NCBI RefSeq assembly: GCF_044465595.1
Contig: NZ_JBITLV010000007.1
Location: forward strand, 1 to 64,000
DNA: 64,000 nt
Reading direction: 5' to 3'
DNA from: Spongisporangium articulatum
Lineage (GTDB): Bacteria; Actinomycetota; Actinomycetes; Actinomycetales; Kineosporiaceae
Position numbers and translations under genes: made by a program
Notes under the pieces: model-generated
Databases searched by the model: none
Seen by the model: only the letters and a program-made list of their open reading frames with translations
Told to the model about the DNA's origin: nothing
Shown: one piece after another, positions 28,161-36,202 of the stretch
How the letters are laid out: every line of letters starts with the position of its first letter
How positions within the stretch are numbered: the first letter of the stretch is position 1

Positions 28161-29123
28161 CTAGAGGCGGAGCAGGAACCGGGCCAGGGCGGCGGCCCAG
28201 CCCTCCGGGTCGGTGTTCCACGTCGCGGCGTGCCCCGCGCCCGGGAACTCCTGGTAGGTGACGAGGTCCGGCCGTGCGTCGGCGAACTGGTGCGCCGCGC
28301 GGGCCGGGGCGATCTCGTCGTCCGTGCCCTGCAGGAGGAGGGTCGGCAGCCGCAGGGAGTCCGCCCGGGCCACCCAGTCCAACCGTTGCACCTCCGCCGG
28401 GGCCCGCCCGACCAGCCGCCAGGCGCGCGGGTGGGCCAGCACCTGCCGTCCGGCCCAACCGACCGGTGCCGCGAACCGACCCGGCAGCACCTCGTGCGCC
28501 AGCGCCTGCCGCCAGTCCAGGACCGGCGAGTCGAGCACCAGACCCCGCACGCGCTGCGCCGTCCACGACTGCACGGCGGCCTGCAGCACGGCCGTAGCCC
28601 CCACCGACCAGCCGACCAGCACGACGTCCTGCGCCCCGTGGCGGACCGCGTGCACGACGGCGGCCTCGACGTCCTGCCACTGGGCGTCGGCGAGCCGGAA
28701 CCGGTCGAGCGGCTGGCCCGGGTCTCCGGCCACCGCGGCCGAGCCGACGGCCAGCGAGGTGATGCCCAGCCGGTGCAGGATCGGCAGGGCCCGCAGGGTC
28801 TCGGTGCGGTCACCGCCCGGGCCGTGCACGAGCACCGCCCACGTGTGCGACGCCCCCGTCCCGACGCCCGCCTCGACCAGCCAGGCGGGCAGGTCACCGG
28901 AGTCGGCCGGGACGACGACCTCCCGGAAGTCGAGTCCGTGCGCCGTACGCGGGTCGCCGCTGAAGTGCGTCGCCGGCACCCGGGGTCGCACGAGCCGGGC
29001 GAACAGCCCCGCGGCGGCGACGGCCGAGAGCCCGGCCGCGACCGACGTCCCGCCGGCGACCGCCGCGCCCAGCGCCAGCCGGCGCCGACCCCGTCGGTGG
29101 CCTCCGTCCCGCTCGCCGGTCAC
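28161..29123 (-). CDS. Membrane-anchored alpha/beta hydrolase
   Basis: The 320-residue product begins with a basic stretch (HRRGRRR) and a hydrophobic segment (LALGAAVAGGTSVAAGLSAVAAAGLFA), a probable signal anchor. The hydrolase core follows: A-V-L-V-H-G-P-G-G-D-R near residue 95, nucleophile G-W-S-V-G near residue 170, acid in LQGTDDEIAP near residue 268 and histidine in PGAGHAATWNTDPEG near residue 298. Actinobacterial relatives are annotated as alpha/beta or dienelactone-type hydrolases. The start lies three bases after the stop of the DoxX-like gene, so they are cotranscribed. Confidence 0.8.
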   Translation of the reverse strand: MTGERDGGHRRGRRRLALGAAVAGGTSVAAGLSAVAAAGLFARLVRPRVPATHFSGDPRTAHGLDFREVVVPADSGDLPAWLVEAGVGTGASHTWAVLVHGPGGDRTETLRALPILHRLGITSLAVGSAAVAGDPGQPLDRFRLADAQWQDVEAAVVHAVRHGAQDVVLVGWSVGATAVLQAAVQSWTAQRVRGLVLDSPVLDWRQALAHEVLPGRFAAPVGWAGRQVLAHPRAWRLVGRAPAEVQRLDWVARADSLRLPTLLLQGTDDEIAPARAAHQFADARPDLVTYQEFPGAGHAATWNTDPEGWAAALARFLLRL

Positions 29124-29126
29124 CGA

Positions 29127-29549
29127 TCAGCCTCGCTGCGAAGGCTTCTGGGCCCGCGCGACCTTCAGGGACTGCGTCACCATCGGCACCTGCAGCGGCA
29201 GCCGGGCCAGCGTCGCCGCCTTCCACGCGGTCGACGCGCGGGACGAGCGGAGCGCCTTCGCGGCCATCGTCACGTTGCCCGGGAACACGCCGGCGAACAG
29301 GGCCGCGGCGGCCAGGGCCGCGGGCCGGCGGGTGCGCCTCGACAGCAGCGCGGCCCCGATGCCCAGCTCGACGACGCCGGACCAGGTCACCCACGGCCGC
29401 GGGGCGCCCAGCGACTTCGGGATCATCCCCTCGTACAGCTGCGGCGCGGCCAGGTGGATCGTGCCGCTGCCGAGCAGCAGGGTGACCAGCGGCCAGTGCG
29501 CCGGCTCCTTCGACGCCGTCGGGGCGGAGGTCTCACCGGTCTCGCTCAT
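29127..29549 (-). CDS. DoxX-like small membrane protein
   Basis: The 140-residue protein has about four hydrophobic segments, including PLVTLLLGSGTIHLAAPQLYEG, WVTWSGVVELGIGAALLS and ALAAAALFAGVFPGNVTMAAKAL. The F-P-x-N-x-x-M-A motif and overall order match DoxX/MauE-type small membrane proteins, whose precise role is unclear. The ATG at 29549 was chosen because the open frame upstream runs antisense through the divergent gene at 29626. It is followed at three bases by the membrane-anchored hydrolase gene. Confidence 0.72.
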   Translation of the reverse strand: MSETGETSAPTASKEPAHWPLVTLLLGSGTIHLAAPQLYEGMIPKSLGAPRPWVTWSGVVELGIGAALLSRRTRRPAALAAAALFAGVFPGNVTMAAKALRSSRASTAWKAATLARLPLQVPMVTQSLKVARAQKPSQRG

Positions 29550-29625
29550 GGGCCCGATTCTGCCTCGGCCGCCTGTACGCGCTACAACTGGTCTCCCCAA
29601 CGTTCCCTGTGCAGGAGGAGGCCGC

Positions 29626-30108
29626 GTGGCCGCGTTGTCGATCACGGTGCTCACCGAGGAGGCGCTGTCGGACGCCGACGCGCAGCGGCTGGTCCAGGTG
29701 CACGAGGGCGAGGACGTCGCGTACCACGTGATCGTCCCCGCCGACGTGAAGCGCAACCTGCTGGCCGACGTCCTCGACCACCTGAGCCTGTTCGAGCTGC
29801 GCGAGGCGCTCGACGCCGTCCGCGGCAAGGACGACGACCGGCTCGACAAGGCCGAGGCCGCCGAGGCCCTCGCCGCGTCCGTCGCCGCGCTGACCGGCAC
29901 CGGCGCCGAGGCGACGGGCGACGTCGTCGAGGGCGACCCGATCGCGGCGCTGCGGCTCGAGGTCGCCGACGGCGCCGACGAGGTGTTCGTGGTCACCGAG
30001 CCGCACGCGGTCGAGGACACGTTCCACGCCGACTGGGCGTCCAAGGCCCGCGACACCCTGGGCGTGCCGGTGCTGCACGTCTACGCGGGCACCGGCTTCC
30101 TGGGCTGA
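29626..30108 (+). CDS. Conserved actinobacterial protein of unknown function
   Basis: This 160-residue acidic protein begins S-I-T-V-L-T-E-E-A-L-S-D-A-D-A-Q-R and continues with V-H-E-G-E-D-V-A-Y-H-V-I-V-P-A-D. It ends with a conserved block (VEDTFHADWASKARDTLGVPVLHVYAG). I recall closely similar proteins of unassigned function throughout actinobacteria, with a layout suggesting an alpha/beta nucleotide-binding-like fold similar to universal stress proteins; that is inference. The GTG at 29626 has a strong AGGAGGAGG site, and an upstream CTACAAC may be the -10. Confidence 0.65.
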   Translation: MAALSITVLTEEALSDADAQRLVQVHEGEDVAYHVIVPADVKRNLLADVLDHLSLFELREALDAVRGKDDDRLDKAEAAEALAASVAALTGTGAEATGDVVEGDPIAALRLEVADGADEVFVVTEPHAVEDTFHADWASKARDTLGVPVLHVYAGTGFLG

Positions 30109-30114
30109 GACTCT

Positions 30115-30681
30115 TTACGCCGCAGGCGGGGTCATCGCTGGACGCTGCATCCAGCCGTAGGCGAACAGCACGAACGCGGCCACCACGGCCAGCTCCTTGA
30201 GCGGGCTGGTCGACCCCACCACCAGGTCGGCGCAGCCGAGCCAGACGCCGAGGAAGAGCGGCAGCAGCCACGCCGGGCCGGCCTCGGCGACGGGCGGCGT
30301 CTCCGCCACGCTCGGAGTCACGCCGGAGCGGAACGACCAGCGGTGCGGCAGGCCGCGCCACATGTCCAGGACGCCCTGGCCGAACAGCACCATGGCGGCC
30401 AGCAGGGCGGGTACCCGCAGCGCCAGCGAGGCCTCGCCCGACGTCTGGTTCACCAGGCCGAGCGCCAGCGCGAGCACGACGGCGGAGACCGCGAGCAGGA
30501 GCCGCAGCGGGTGCATCCCGGTGCGGCGCTTGGGGCCCGCCTGCTCGCCGAGGGCGGGGGTGTCCGCGGACCCGGCGATCACGGGGACGACGGGCGCGGC
30601 GGCCTGGTTGGGCACACCACCGGGCGCGGGGGTCGGCGGCGTTCCGGCCGACAGACCGGACTCGGGGGCTTCGGAGCTCAT
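30115..30681 (-). CDS. Membrane protein of unknown function with Pro-rich N-terminus
   Basis: The 188-residue protein has a 50-residue Pro/Ala-rich cytoplasmic or disordered start. About four hydrophobic segments follow, seen in PLRLLLAVSAVVLALALGLV, LRVPALLAAMVLFGQGVLD, AWLLPLFLGVWLGCADLVVG and ELAVVAAFVLFAYGWM. No family is recognised. A GGAGGATG site precedes the ATG at 30681. It is divergent from msrB; the shared 110-base intergenic region contains a CTGATT-n5-AATCAG palindrome. Confidence 0.6.
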   Translation of the reverse strand: MSSEAPESGLSAGTPPTPAPGGVPNQAAAPVVPVIAGSADTPALGEQAGPKRRTGMHPLRLLLAVSAVVLALALGLVNQTSGEASLALRVPALLAAMVLFGQGVLDMWRGLPHRWSFRSGVTPSVAETPPVAEAGPAWLLPLFLGVWLGCADLVVGSTSPLKELAVVAAFVLFAYGWMQRPAMTPPAA

Positions 30682-30716
30682 GACATCCTCCAGGGATTGC
30701 CCGATTCATCCTGATT

Positions 30717-30733
30717 CTGATTCCTGCAATCAG
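30717..30733. promoter_or_regulatory. Possible operator palindrome in the divergent msrB region
   Basis: CTGATT, five bases, then AATCAG form a 17-base interrupted palindrome, AT-rich for this genome, between the divergent membrane-protein gene and msrB. A further TGATTC precedes it. No regulator is assigned. Confidence 0.35.
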
Positions 30734-30780
30734 TGTCGACCCACTCCCGCGGGCCCGCACGGCGACGGGAACGACGCCGG

Positions 30781-30786
30781 TACCGT
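30781..30786 (+). promoter_or_regulatory. -10 box for msrB
   Basis: TACCGT is followed by seven bases and then an in-frame GTG at 30794, nine bases upstream of the first ATG, suggesting the GTG is the real leaderless start. Confidence 0.5.
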
Positions 30787-30793
30787 CGGTGTT

Positions 30794-31231
30794 GTGCAGG
30801 GCATGAGAAATAGTGAGCAGAGCACCACCAACTACCCGGTCGCCCTCTCCGCCGAGGAGTGGCGGGCCAAGCTCAGCCCGCAGGAGTTCCACGTGCTGCG
30901 CGAGGCCGGCACCGAGCGGGCCTTCACCGGCGAGTACTGGGACACCCACACCGAGGGCGTCTACGACTGTCGCGCCTGCGGCGCCGAACTGTTCCGCAGC
31001 GACCAGAAGTTCGACAGCCACTGCGGCTGGCCGTCGTTCTTCGCCCCGCTGGCCGAGGACCGCGTGGAGTACATCACCGACACCTCGATGGGCATGAAGC
31101 GCACCGAGGTCCGGTGCGCGAACTGCGGCTCGCACCTCGGGCACGTGTTCGAGGGCGAGGGCTACGACACGCCCACCGACCTGCGGTACTGCATCAACTC
31201 GGTCAGCCTCCGGCTCGAGCCGAAGGCATGA
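30794..31231 (+). CDS. msrB: Peptide-methionine (R)-S-oxide reductase
   Basis: The 145-residue enzyme repairs the R form of methionine sulfoxide. Two zinc-binding CxxC pairs are present (DCRACG and RCANCGSHLGHVF), along with the H-C-G-W-P-S-F substrate motif and the catalytic cysteine in L-R-Y-C-I-N-S. The GTG at 30794 is chosen for the TACCGT box seven bases upstream; the ATG at 30803 would shorten it by three residues. Its stop overlaps the start of the elaA-like gene by four bases, so the two are coupled. Confidence 0.95.
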   Translation: MQGMRNSEQSTTNYPVALSAEEWRAKLSPQEFHVLREAGTERAFTGEYWDTHTEGVYDCRACGAELFRSDQKFDSHCGWPSFFAPLAEDRVEYITDTSMGMKRTEVRCANCGSHLGHVFEGEGYDTPTDLRYCINSVSLRLEPKA

Positions 31232-31680
31232 ACGATGCGCCAGGGGTGCACCGGGCCGGGTGGTCCGCACTCGACCCGGGCACCCTGCACGACCTGCTGA
31301 AGCTGCGCGTCGACGTGTTCGTCGTCGAGCAGGAGTGCCCCTACCCCGAGCTCGACGGCCGTGACGTCGAGCCGGGCACGGGGCACTGGTGGACGGCCGA
31401 CGCCGGGGGCGCGCCGACCGCCTACCTGCGCACGCTGGCCGAGCCGGACGGGACGACCCGCGTGGGTCGGGTCTGCACCCGGGCCGACGCGCGCGGGCAG
31501 GGCCTGGCCGGTGAGCTGATGCGCGCCGTCCTGGCCGAGGCCGGTACCGGGCCCGTGGTTCTGGAGGCCCAGTCGTACCTGGAGAAGTGGTACAGCGCCT
31601 TCGGATTCGAGGTCACCGGCCCGGAGTACGTCGAGGACGGCATTCCGCACGTACCCATGCGGCGTCCCCCGTCACGGTGA
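31228..31680 (+). CDS. ElaA-like GNAT family N-acetyltransferase
   Basis: This 150-residue GNAT protein matches the ElaA subfamily: L-Y-D-L-L-K-L-R-type opening (LHDLLKLRVDVFVVEQECPYPELDGRD), R-V-C-T-R-A-D-A-R-G-Q-G-L-A-G-E-L-M, the acetyl-CoA pyrophosphate loop, and A-Q-S-Y-L-E-K-W-Y followed by FGFEV near the C-terminus. The substrate is unknown. It is translationally coupled to msrB and convergent with a histidine kinase gene. Confidence 0.88.
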   Translation: MNDAPGVHRAGWSALDPGTLHDLLKLRVDVFVVEQECPYPELDGRDVEPGTGHWWTADAGGAPTAYLRTLAEPDGTTRVGRVCTRADARGQGLAGELMRAVLAEAGTGPVVLEAQSYLEKWYSAFGFEVTGPEYVEDGIPHVPMRRPPSR

Positions 31681-31692
31681 GCCGCCGGTCGC

Positions 31693-31741
31693 GGTGAGCA
31701 CGGTGTGGCACGACGATCACCTGGTGAGCACTGTGTGACAC
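31693..31741. repeat. Two 19-base direct repeats at 30-base spacing
   Basis: GGTGAGCACGGTGTGGCAC at 31693-31711 recurs as GGTGAGCACTGTGTGACAC at 31723-31741, with 17 of 19 bases identical. It fills most of the gap between two convergent genes. Each copy has internal GTG/CAC symmetry, so it may form stem-loops or be part of a dispersed repeat. Confidence 0.6.
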
Positions 31742-31767
31742 CGCGCCCACCGCGGGCCCGTGGCGCG

Positions 31768-33840
31768 CTACGCAGGCAGACGGCCGGTCACGATCGTGCC
31801 GACGCCAGGTCGGGACTCGACGCTCAAGGTCCCGTTCAAGGCGGCCAGGCGATCGGCCATTCCCTGTAGACCCGAGCCGAAAGCCGTTGCGGCCGGGTCG
31901 AACCCGCAACCGTCGTCAGCGACCGCGAACGACAGCGGGCCGTCGTCCTCCCAGACCCGCACCCTCACGGACGTCGCGCCCGCGTACTTGGCGACGTTCT
32001 GCAGCGCCTCCAGTACGCAGAAGTAGACGGCCGCCTCGACGTCCTCGGGGTGCCGCTCCAACTCGACGCGCTCGACCGATACCGGCACCGCCGAACGACG
32101 CGCCTGCCCCTCCAGGGCTGCGACCAGCCCACGCTCGCGCAGCAGCGGCGGGTAGATGCCGTGGGCCAGGGCGCGCAGGTCGTCGAGCGCGGCCTGGGTC
32201 GCCACGCCGAGCTGTTCGAGCGCCTCGCGCATCGCGTCGGGGTCGTCGAGCACCGCTTCGGCCAGCCGCAACCGCAGGCGCAGGGCGATCAGCTGCTGCT
32301 GCGCGCCGTCGTGCAGGTTGCGCTCCAGCCGCTTGCGGGCCTCGTCGCCCGCCGTGACCAGGCGCCGACGGGAGGCCCGCAGCTCCTCGACCAACCGTAC
32401 GTTGCGCAGCACCAGCCCGGCCTGGGCCGCCAGGTCCGAGACCAGGGTGCGGGTCACCTCGGTCGGCGGCTCCGACGGCGGCATGGTCACCGTCAGCGCG
32501 CCCAGCAGTTCGCCGTCGTGCCGCACCGCGGCGGTGACATCACCCGGGAGGGGCGGGGCGTCGTCCCTCCCGCGGCCGGCGCGCAGCGCCACGGGCGGGG
32601 CCGGCCCGCGCGAGTCCGGCGGCCAGGAGGCTCCGACCCGGACCTCCCGGCCCACACGCAGCCACACCCGCGCCTCGCGCGCCCCCGACCCCTCCCCCAC
32701 CACCCGGGCCATCTCGTCGAGAACGCTTTCGTAGGAACGGGTCTCGCCGAGCCGATCGGAGAACGAGGCCAACACCTCGTAGGGGGTGGCGCGGCGGCCG
32801 TAGACCAGCACGTCGGCGAACCGGCGGGCCCGGTTCAGCGCCGGCTGTGACAGCAGGGCGACCGTCACGGCCGCCGCGAACGACAGCGACGCGCTGCCCT
32901 CCGCGTGTACGAGGGCCCCGACGCCCCCGACGACGAGCGCATAGACCGCGACGAAGAAGGTCACCAGCAGAGCCGCGACCACGGTCTTGCGGATCACGAC
33001 CTCGATGTCGTACAACCCGTGCCGCAGGATGGCCGACCCGATCGCCGCCGGGACACCGAGTGCGACCACGGCGAAGAAGACGTAGAACACGGACTCGGTC
33101 AGGGCGCTGCTGAAACCCGCCAGCGCGAGGACGAACTCCACGGGTAGGAAGAGCAGGCACACCGCCCCGACGTAGGCCAGCCACTTGACCCGTTCCCGGT
33201 CGTCCGACGTGCCGCGCCGGAACCGGAGGACCAGCGACGCGATGGCCGCGAACACCAGGGCGATGCCCAGCGGGAGGAGCACCGGTAGCGCGTACCTCAG
33301 CGCCGGAGCGAGAGACTCCACGTAGAGCGGGTTCTCGTAGCGCACCGCACTCGACTCGGTCAGCGAGATCCGCTCGCCGCCGGTGATCCCCACCACGGCC
33401 AGCAACGCCCAGCTGCCGACCAGCAGGCGCAACACCGGCCGCCAACGCGGGCCGGGGAGAGCGCCGGACGGGAAGAGCAGGAACAACACACCGGCGGCCC
33501 CCGGCGTGAACGCCCAGAACATCAGGCTCACGGCGAGGACCACGCTCCCGCCGGGCAGGTCGAGCCGGCCGGTCGCGTCCACCACGCCGTACTGGGTGCC
33601 CACGACCTGAGCCGCCAGGCACACCCCCACGGCCAGCATCGCCCAGCCCACGGCGTTGCCCCGGCGGCGGACGATCAGCGCGCCGACGGGCCCGAAGGCT
33701 CCGCCCGCGGCTACGGCCGCGACGACAGTGGCGCCCCAGCCGTCCTGGTCGGTCTGCGCCGCGGCCAGGACGAGGGCCGCGACCGCGAGCACCGCGGTGC
33801 ACGCGGCGACCAGGGTCGCAGCACGCCCCGCACGGTCCAT
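31768..33840 (-). CDS. Orphan sensor histidine kinase (HisKA_3 type)
   Basis: This 690-residue membrane kinase has about eight to ten hydrophobic segments in the first 330 residues, then a GAF-like region (about 350-480). The dimerisation/phosphoacceptor helix RNLHDGAQQQLIALRLRLR follows with the histidine near residue 505. The C-terminal ATPase domain has a VADDGCGFDP G1 box and GSGLQGMADRL G2 box. The domain order matches actinobacterial NarL/LiaS-type kinases that sense membrane or cell-envelope signals. No response regulator gene is adjacent. Confidence 0.87.
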   Translation of the reverse strand: MDRAGRAATLVAACTAVLAVAALVLAAAQTDQDGWGATVVAAVAAGGAFGPVGALIVRRRGNAVGWAMLAVGVCLAAQVVGTQYGVVDATGRLDLPGGSVVLAVSLMFWAFTPGAAGVLFLLFPSGALPGPRWRPVLRLLVGSWALLAVVGITGGERISLTESSAVRYENPLYVESLAPALRYALPVLLPLGIALVFAAIASLVLRFRRGTSDDRERVKWLAYVGAVCLLFLPVEFVLALAGFSSALTESVFYVFFAVVALGVPAAIGSAILRHGLYDIEVVIRKTVVAALLVTFFVAVYALVVGGVGALVHAEGSASLSFAAAVTVALLSQPALNRARRFADVLVYGRRATPYEVLASFSDRLGETRSYESVLDEMARVVGEGSGAREARVWLRVGREVRVGASWPPDSRGPAPPVALRAGRGRDDAPPLPGDVTAAVRHDGELLGALTVTMPPSEPPTEVTRTLVSDLAAQAGLVLRNVRLVEELRASRRRLVTAGDEARKRLERNLHDGAQQQLIALRLRLRLAEAVLDDPDAMREALEQLGVATQAALDDLRALAHGIYPPLLRERGLVAALEGQARRSAVPVSVERVELERHPEDVEAAVYFCVLEALQNVAKYAGATSVRVRVWEDDGPLSFAVADDGCGFDPAATAFGSGLQGMADRLAALNGTLSVESRPGVGTIVTGRLPA

Positions 33841-33891
33841 GCGGGGATCATGCCAACTCGCCCCCGCCGGGGGCAGGGGTGCCAGCCGGTG

Positions 33892-34584
33892 CTACGGCAG
33901 GGAGGCCAGCAACTCCGCGAGCGGGACGCGCGGGCCCGTGTAGAACGGGATCTCCTCGCGCACGTGCCGGCGGGCCTCGGTGGCTCGCAGGTCGCGCATG
34001 AGGTCGACGATCCGGTGCAGTTCGTCGGCCTCGAAGGCCAGCAGCCACTCGTAGTCGCCCAGCGCGAACGACGACACCGTGTTGGCCCGCACGTCGGGGT
34101 AGCCGCGGGCGGCCATACCGTGGTCGACCAGCATCTGGCGGCGCTCGGCCTCCGGCAGCAGGTACCACTCGTAGCTGCGCACGAACGGGTACAGGCAGAG
34201 GTAGCCGCGCGGTTCCTCACCGGCCATGAACGCGGGCACGTGGCCCTTGTTGAACTCGGCCGGGCGGTGCAGGCCGACGGTCGACCAGACCGGGGTCAGG
34301 TAGCGGCCGAGTTCCGAGGCCCGCATCCGGCGGTAGGCCTCCTGCACGGTCTCGACGTCGGGCGCGTGCCACCAGACCATCAGGTCGGCGTCGGCGCGCA
34401 GGCCCGACACGTCGTACGTGCCGCGCAGCACGAGGTCCTTGGCCGCCAGGTCGCTCAGGATCGCCTCGACCTCGGCGGCCAGCCCGGCCCGTTCGCCGGG
34501 CAGCCGGTCGACCTTGAACACCGACCACATCGTGTACCGGATGGTGTCGTTGATCTCTCGGGCCTTCGGCGCGTGCTCGCTCAT
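33892..34584 (-). CDS. hemQ: Coproheme decarboxylase (HemQ, chlorite dismutase fold)
   Basis: The 230-residue protein converts Fe-coproporphyrin III to protohaem. It has the actinobacterial HemQ layout: YTMWSVFKVDRLPG start, LMVWWHAPDVETVQEAYR, GYLCLYPFVRSYEWYLL carrying the catalytic tyrosine (about Y132), and MLVDHGMAARGYPDV carrying the axial histidine (about H155). The chlorite dismutase arginine is absent, as expected for HemQ. The ATG at 34584 has a GGAAGATGGAG site and lies 14 bases after the hemY stop, so hemY-hemQ form an operon. Confidence 0.94.
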   Translation of the reverse strand: MSEHAPKAREINDTIRYTMWSVFKVDRLPGERAGLAAEVEAILSDLAAKDLVLRGTYDVSGLRADADLMVWWHAPDVETVQEAYRRMRASELGRYLTPVWSTVGLHRPAEFNKGHVPAFMAGEEPRGYLCLYPFVRSYEWYLLPEAERRQMLVDHGMAARGYPDVRANTVSSFALGDYEWLLAFEADELHRIVDLMRDLRATEARRHVREEIPFYTGPRVPLAELLASLP

Positions 34585-34598
34585 GACTCCATCTTCCC

Positions 34599-36047
34599 CT
34601 ACGTGGAAACCGGGCCGGCGCCCGCCGTGGCGAGCAGGTCGGTGACGGCGCGTTCGGCGGAGCCGATCACCGCGGGCAGCCCCACGCCGTCCAGGGCCGC
34701 GCCGGCCACGGCCAGACCGGGGACGGCGCGCACGGCCGCGCGCACGGCCGCCGCCCGGGCCAGGTGCCCGGGCTCGTACTGCGGCAGGGACCCGCCCCAC
34801 CGCACGACGGTGCTCCAGACCGGTTCGGGTGCGGGCACTCCCAGCACGTCGCCCAGGTCGGCGAGGGCGGCCGCGGTCAGGTCGGGGTCGCCGCGCTGCA
34901 GCGAGCGCTCCTCCCCCACCCGCCCCACGGACAGCCGGACGGCGTGCAGCTCGTGGGCCGCCAGCCGGTCACGCAGCCACGGCCATTTCACCGAGGAGAA
35001 CGTGGCCGCCTTGATCAGCCGTTCCTCGACCGGGGGCACCAGCAGGCCGGACGCCGCCTGAGAGCCGCTGAGCCCGGGCAGCTGGGCCGCCGGGATCAGC
35101 GTGCTGATCACCGCCACGCTCGCGGTGCGCAGCCCGGCCAGCTCGTCGGCGGCGGCGGGCGCTGCAGCGGCCAGCAGCTTCGCGGCGGCCGGTGCCGGGA
35201 CGGCGAGCAGCACGGCGTCCGCCCTCAGCACCTCGGGTGCGGGGGCCGGCCCCGTCTCGAGCGCCCAGCCCTCGGGCCCCGGAGTCAGGGCCCGCACCGT
35301 GACCCCGGTGCGCACCGTGGCCCCCGCCGCGGCCAGCGCCGCGAGCAGCGCCCGGACCAGCGTCCCGACACCGCCCCGCAGCCCCGCGAAGACGGGCGGC
35401 GCGTCGGGGGCCGGCGGGGGCGTGAGGGGCGGTCCGTCGAGCACGGTCTCGGCGGCGGCGGCCCGCGGCCACAGCTGCGGGACGGCCATCCGCATCGAGA
35501 GCTCGTCGGCGTGCCCGGCGTAGACGCCGCCCAGCAGCGGTTCGGTCAGCCGGTCGACCACGGCGCGGCCGAACCGGTGCGCCACCCAGCCCCCGACGGC
35601 GACGTCGGCCAGGGCCGGGTCGACGGGCCGCACGGGCACGGTCGGTTCGGCCTCCACCCGGGCCACCTCGGCGTCGGTCAGCAGGCCGCGCAGGTTGGCC
35701 ACGGAGCGCCGGTCGACCGGGACGCCCATCAGCGTGCCGGCCGGCAGCGGGTACAGCGCACCTCGCGAGGCGATCAACGGGCGGGCGGGGCCCGGGTGCA
35801 CCAGCTGCTCGGCCAGCCCCAGCTCGGCCACCAGCCGAACCGCTTCGGGGCGGCGGGCGATCATCGACTCGGCCCCGACGTCCAGCTCCAGGTCGGCGCC
35901 GAACTCCTCGAGCCCCGGAGCGCGCAGGGCGAGCTTCCCACCCACCTCGCGGGCGGCGTCCAGCACCGTCACGGCGCAGCCCTGCTGCGCCAGGCGCAGC
36001 GCCCCGACCAACCCGGCCAGGCCACCTCCGACCACGATCACCCGCAC
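34599..36047 (-). CDS. hemY: Coproporphyrinogen/protoporphyrinogen III oxidase (HemY/HemG type)
   Basis: This 482-residue FAD enzyme oxidises coproporphyrinogen III in the pathway that ends with HemQ. The dinucleotide motif I-V-V-G-G-G-L-A-G-L is at residues 4-13. Later landmarks are GKLALRAPG, VGAESMIARRPE, PLLGGVYAGHADELSM and the C-terminal V-A-G-A-A-L-D-G-V-G-L-P-A. The GTG at 36047 follows GACAAT by six bases; extending the frame upstream would run into a 28-base inverted repeat and lacks homology. Confidence 0.92.
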   Translation of the reverse strand: MRVIVVGGGLAGLVGALRLAQQGCAVTVLDAAREVGGKLALRAPGLEEFGADLELDVGAESMIARRPEAVRLVAELGLAEQLVHPGPARPLIASRGALYPLPAGTLMGVPVDRRSVANLRGLLTDAEVARVEAEPTVPVRPVDPALADVAVGGWVAHRFGRAVVDRLTEPLLGGVYAGHADELSMRMAVPQLWPRAAAAETVLDGPPLTPPPAPDAPPVFAGLRGGVGTLVRALLAALAAAGATVRTGVTVRALTPGPEGWALETGPAPAPEVLRADAVLLAVPAPAAAKLLAAAAPAAADELAGLRTASVAVISTLIPAAQLPGLSGSQAASGLLVPPVEERLIKAATFSSVKWPWLRDRLAAHELHAVRLSVGRVGEERSLQRGDPDLTAAALADLGDVLGVPAPEPVWSTVVRWGGSLPQYEPGHLARAAAVRAAVRAVPGLAVAGAALDGVGLPAVIGSAERAVTDLLATAGAGPVST

Positions 36048-36202
36048 CCCGCGATTGTCGCAGCCCGGCCGCGCGCCCCCGCCAGGGCCGAACGTCCCGA
36101 TCCTGCGTTTGCGCATGATCACCGCAGGGCTCGCGGTGATCATGCGCAAACGCAGGATCGATTCGGGTGGAACCTGGGGGCGGGCTGTGGCGTCACAGCC
36201 AC
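36048..36202. other. Divergent hemY / DUF4349 intergenic region
   Basis: 155 bases between divergent genes. It contains a -10-like GACAAT for hemY (36054-36059 on the minus strand, six bases from the GTG) and a perfect 28-base inverted repeat at 36098-36160. No coding potential was seen. Confidence 0.5.
36098..36160. repeat. Perfect 28-bp inverted repeat with 7-base loop
   Basis: Arms 36098-36125 (CGATCCTGCGTTTGCGCATG...) and 36133-36160 are exact reverse complements around AGGGCTC. It lies between divergent promoters, so a terminator role for either neighbour is unlikely. The core TGATCATGC-x-x-AAACGCA also occurs once, imperfectly, at 28141-28158. Confidence 0.85.
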
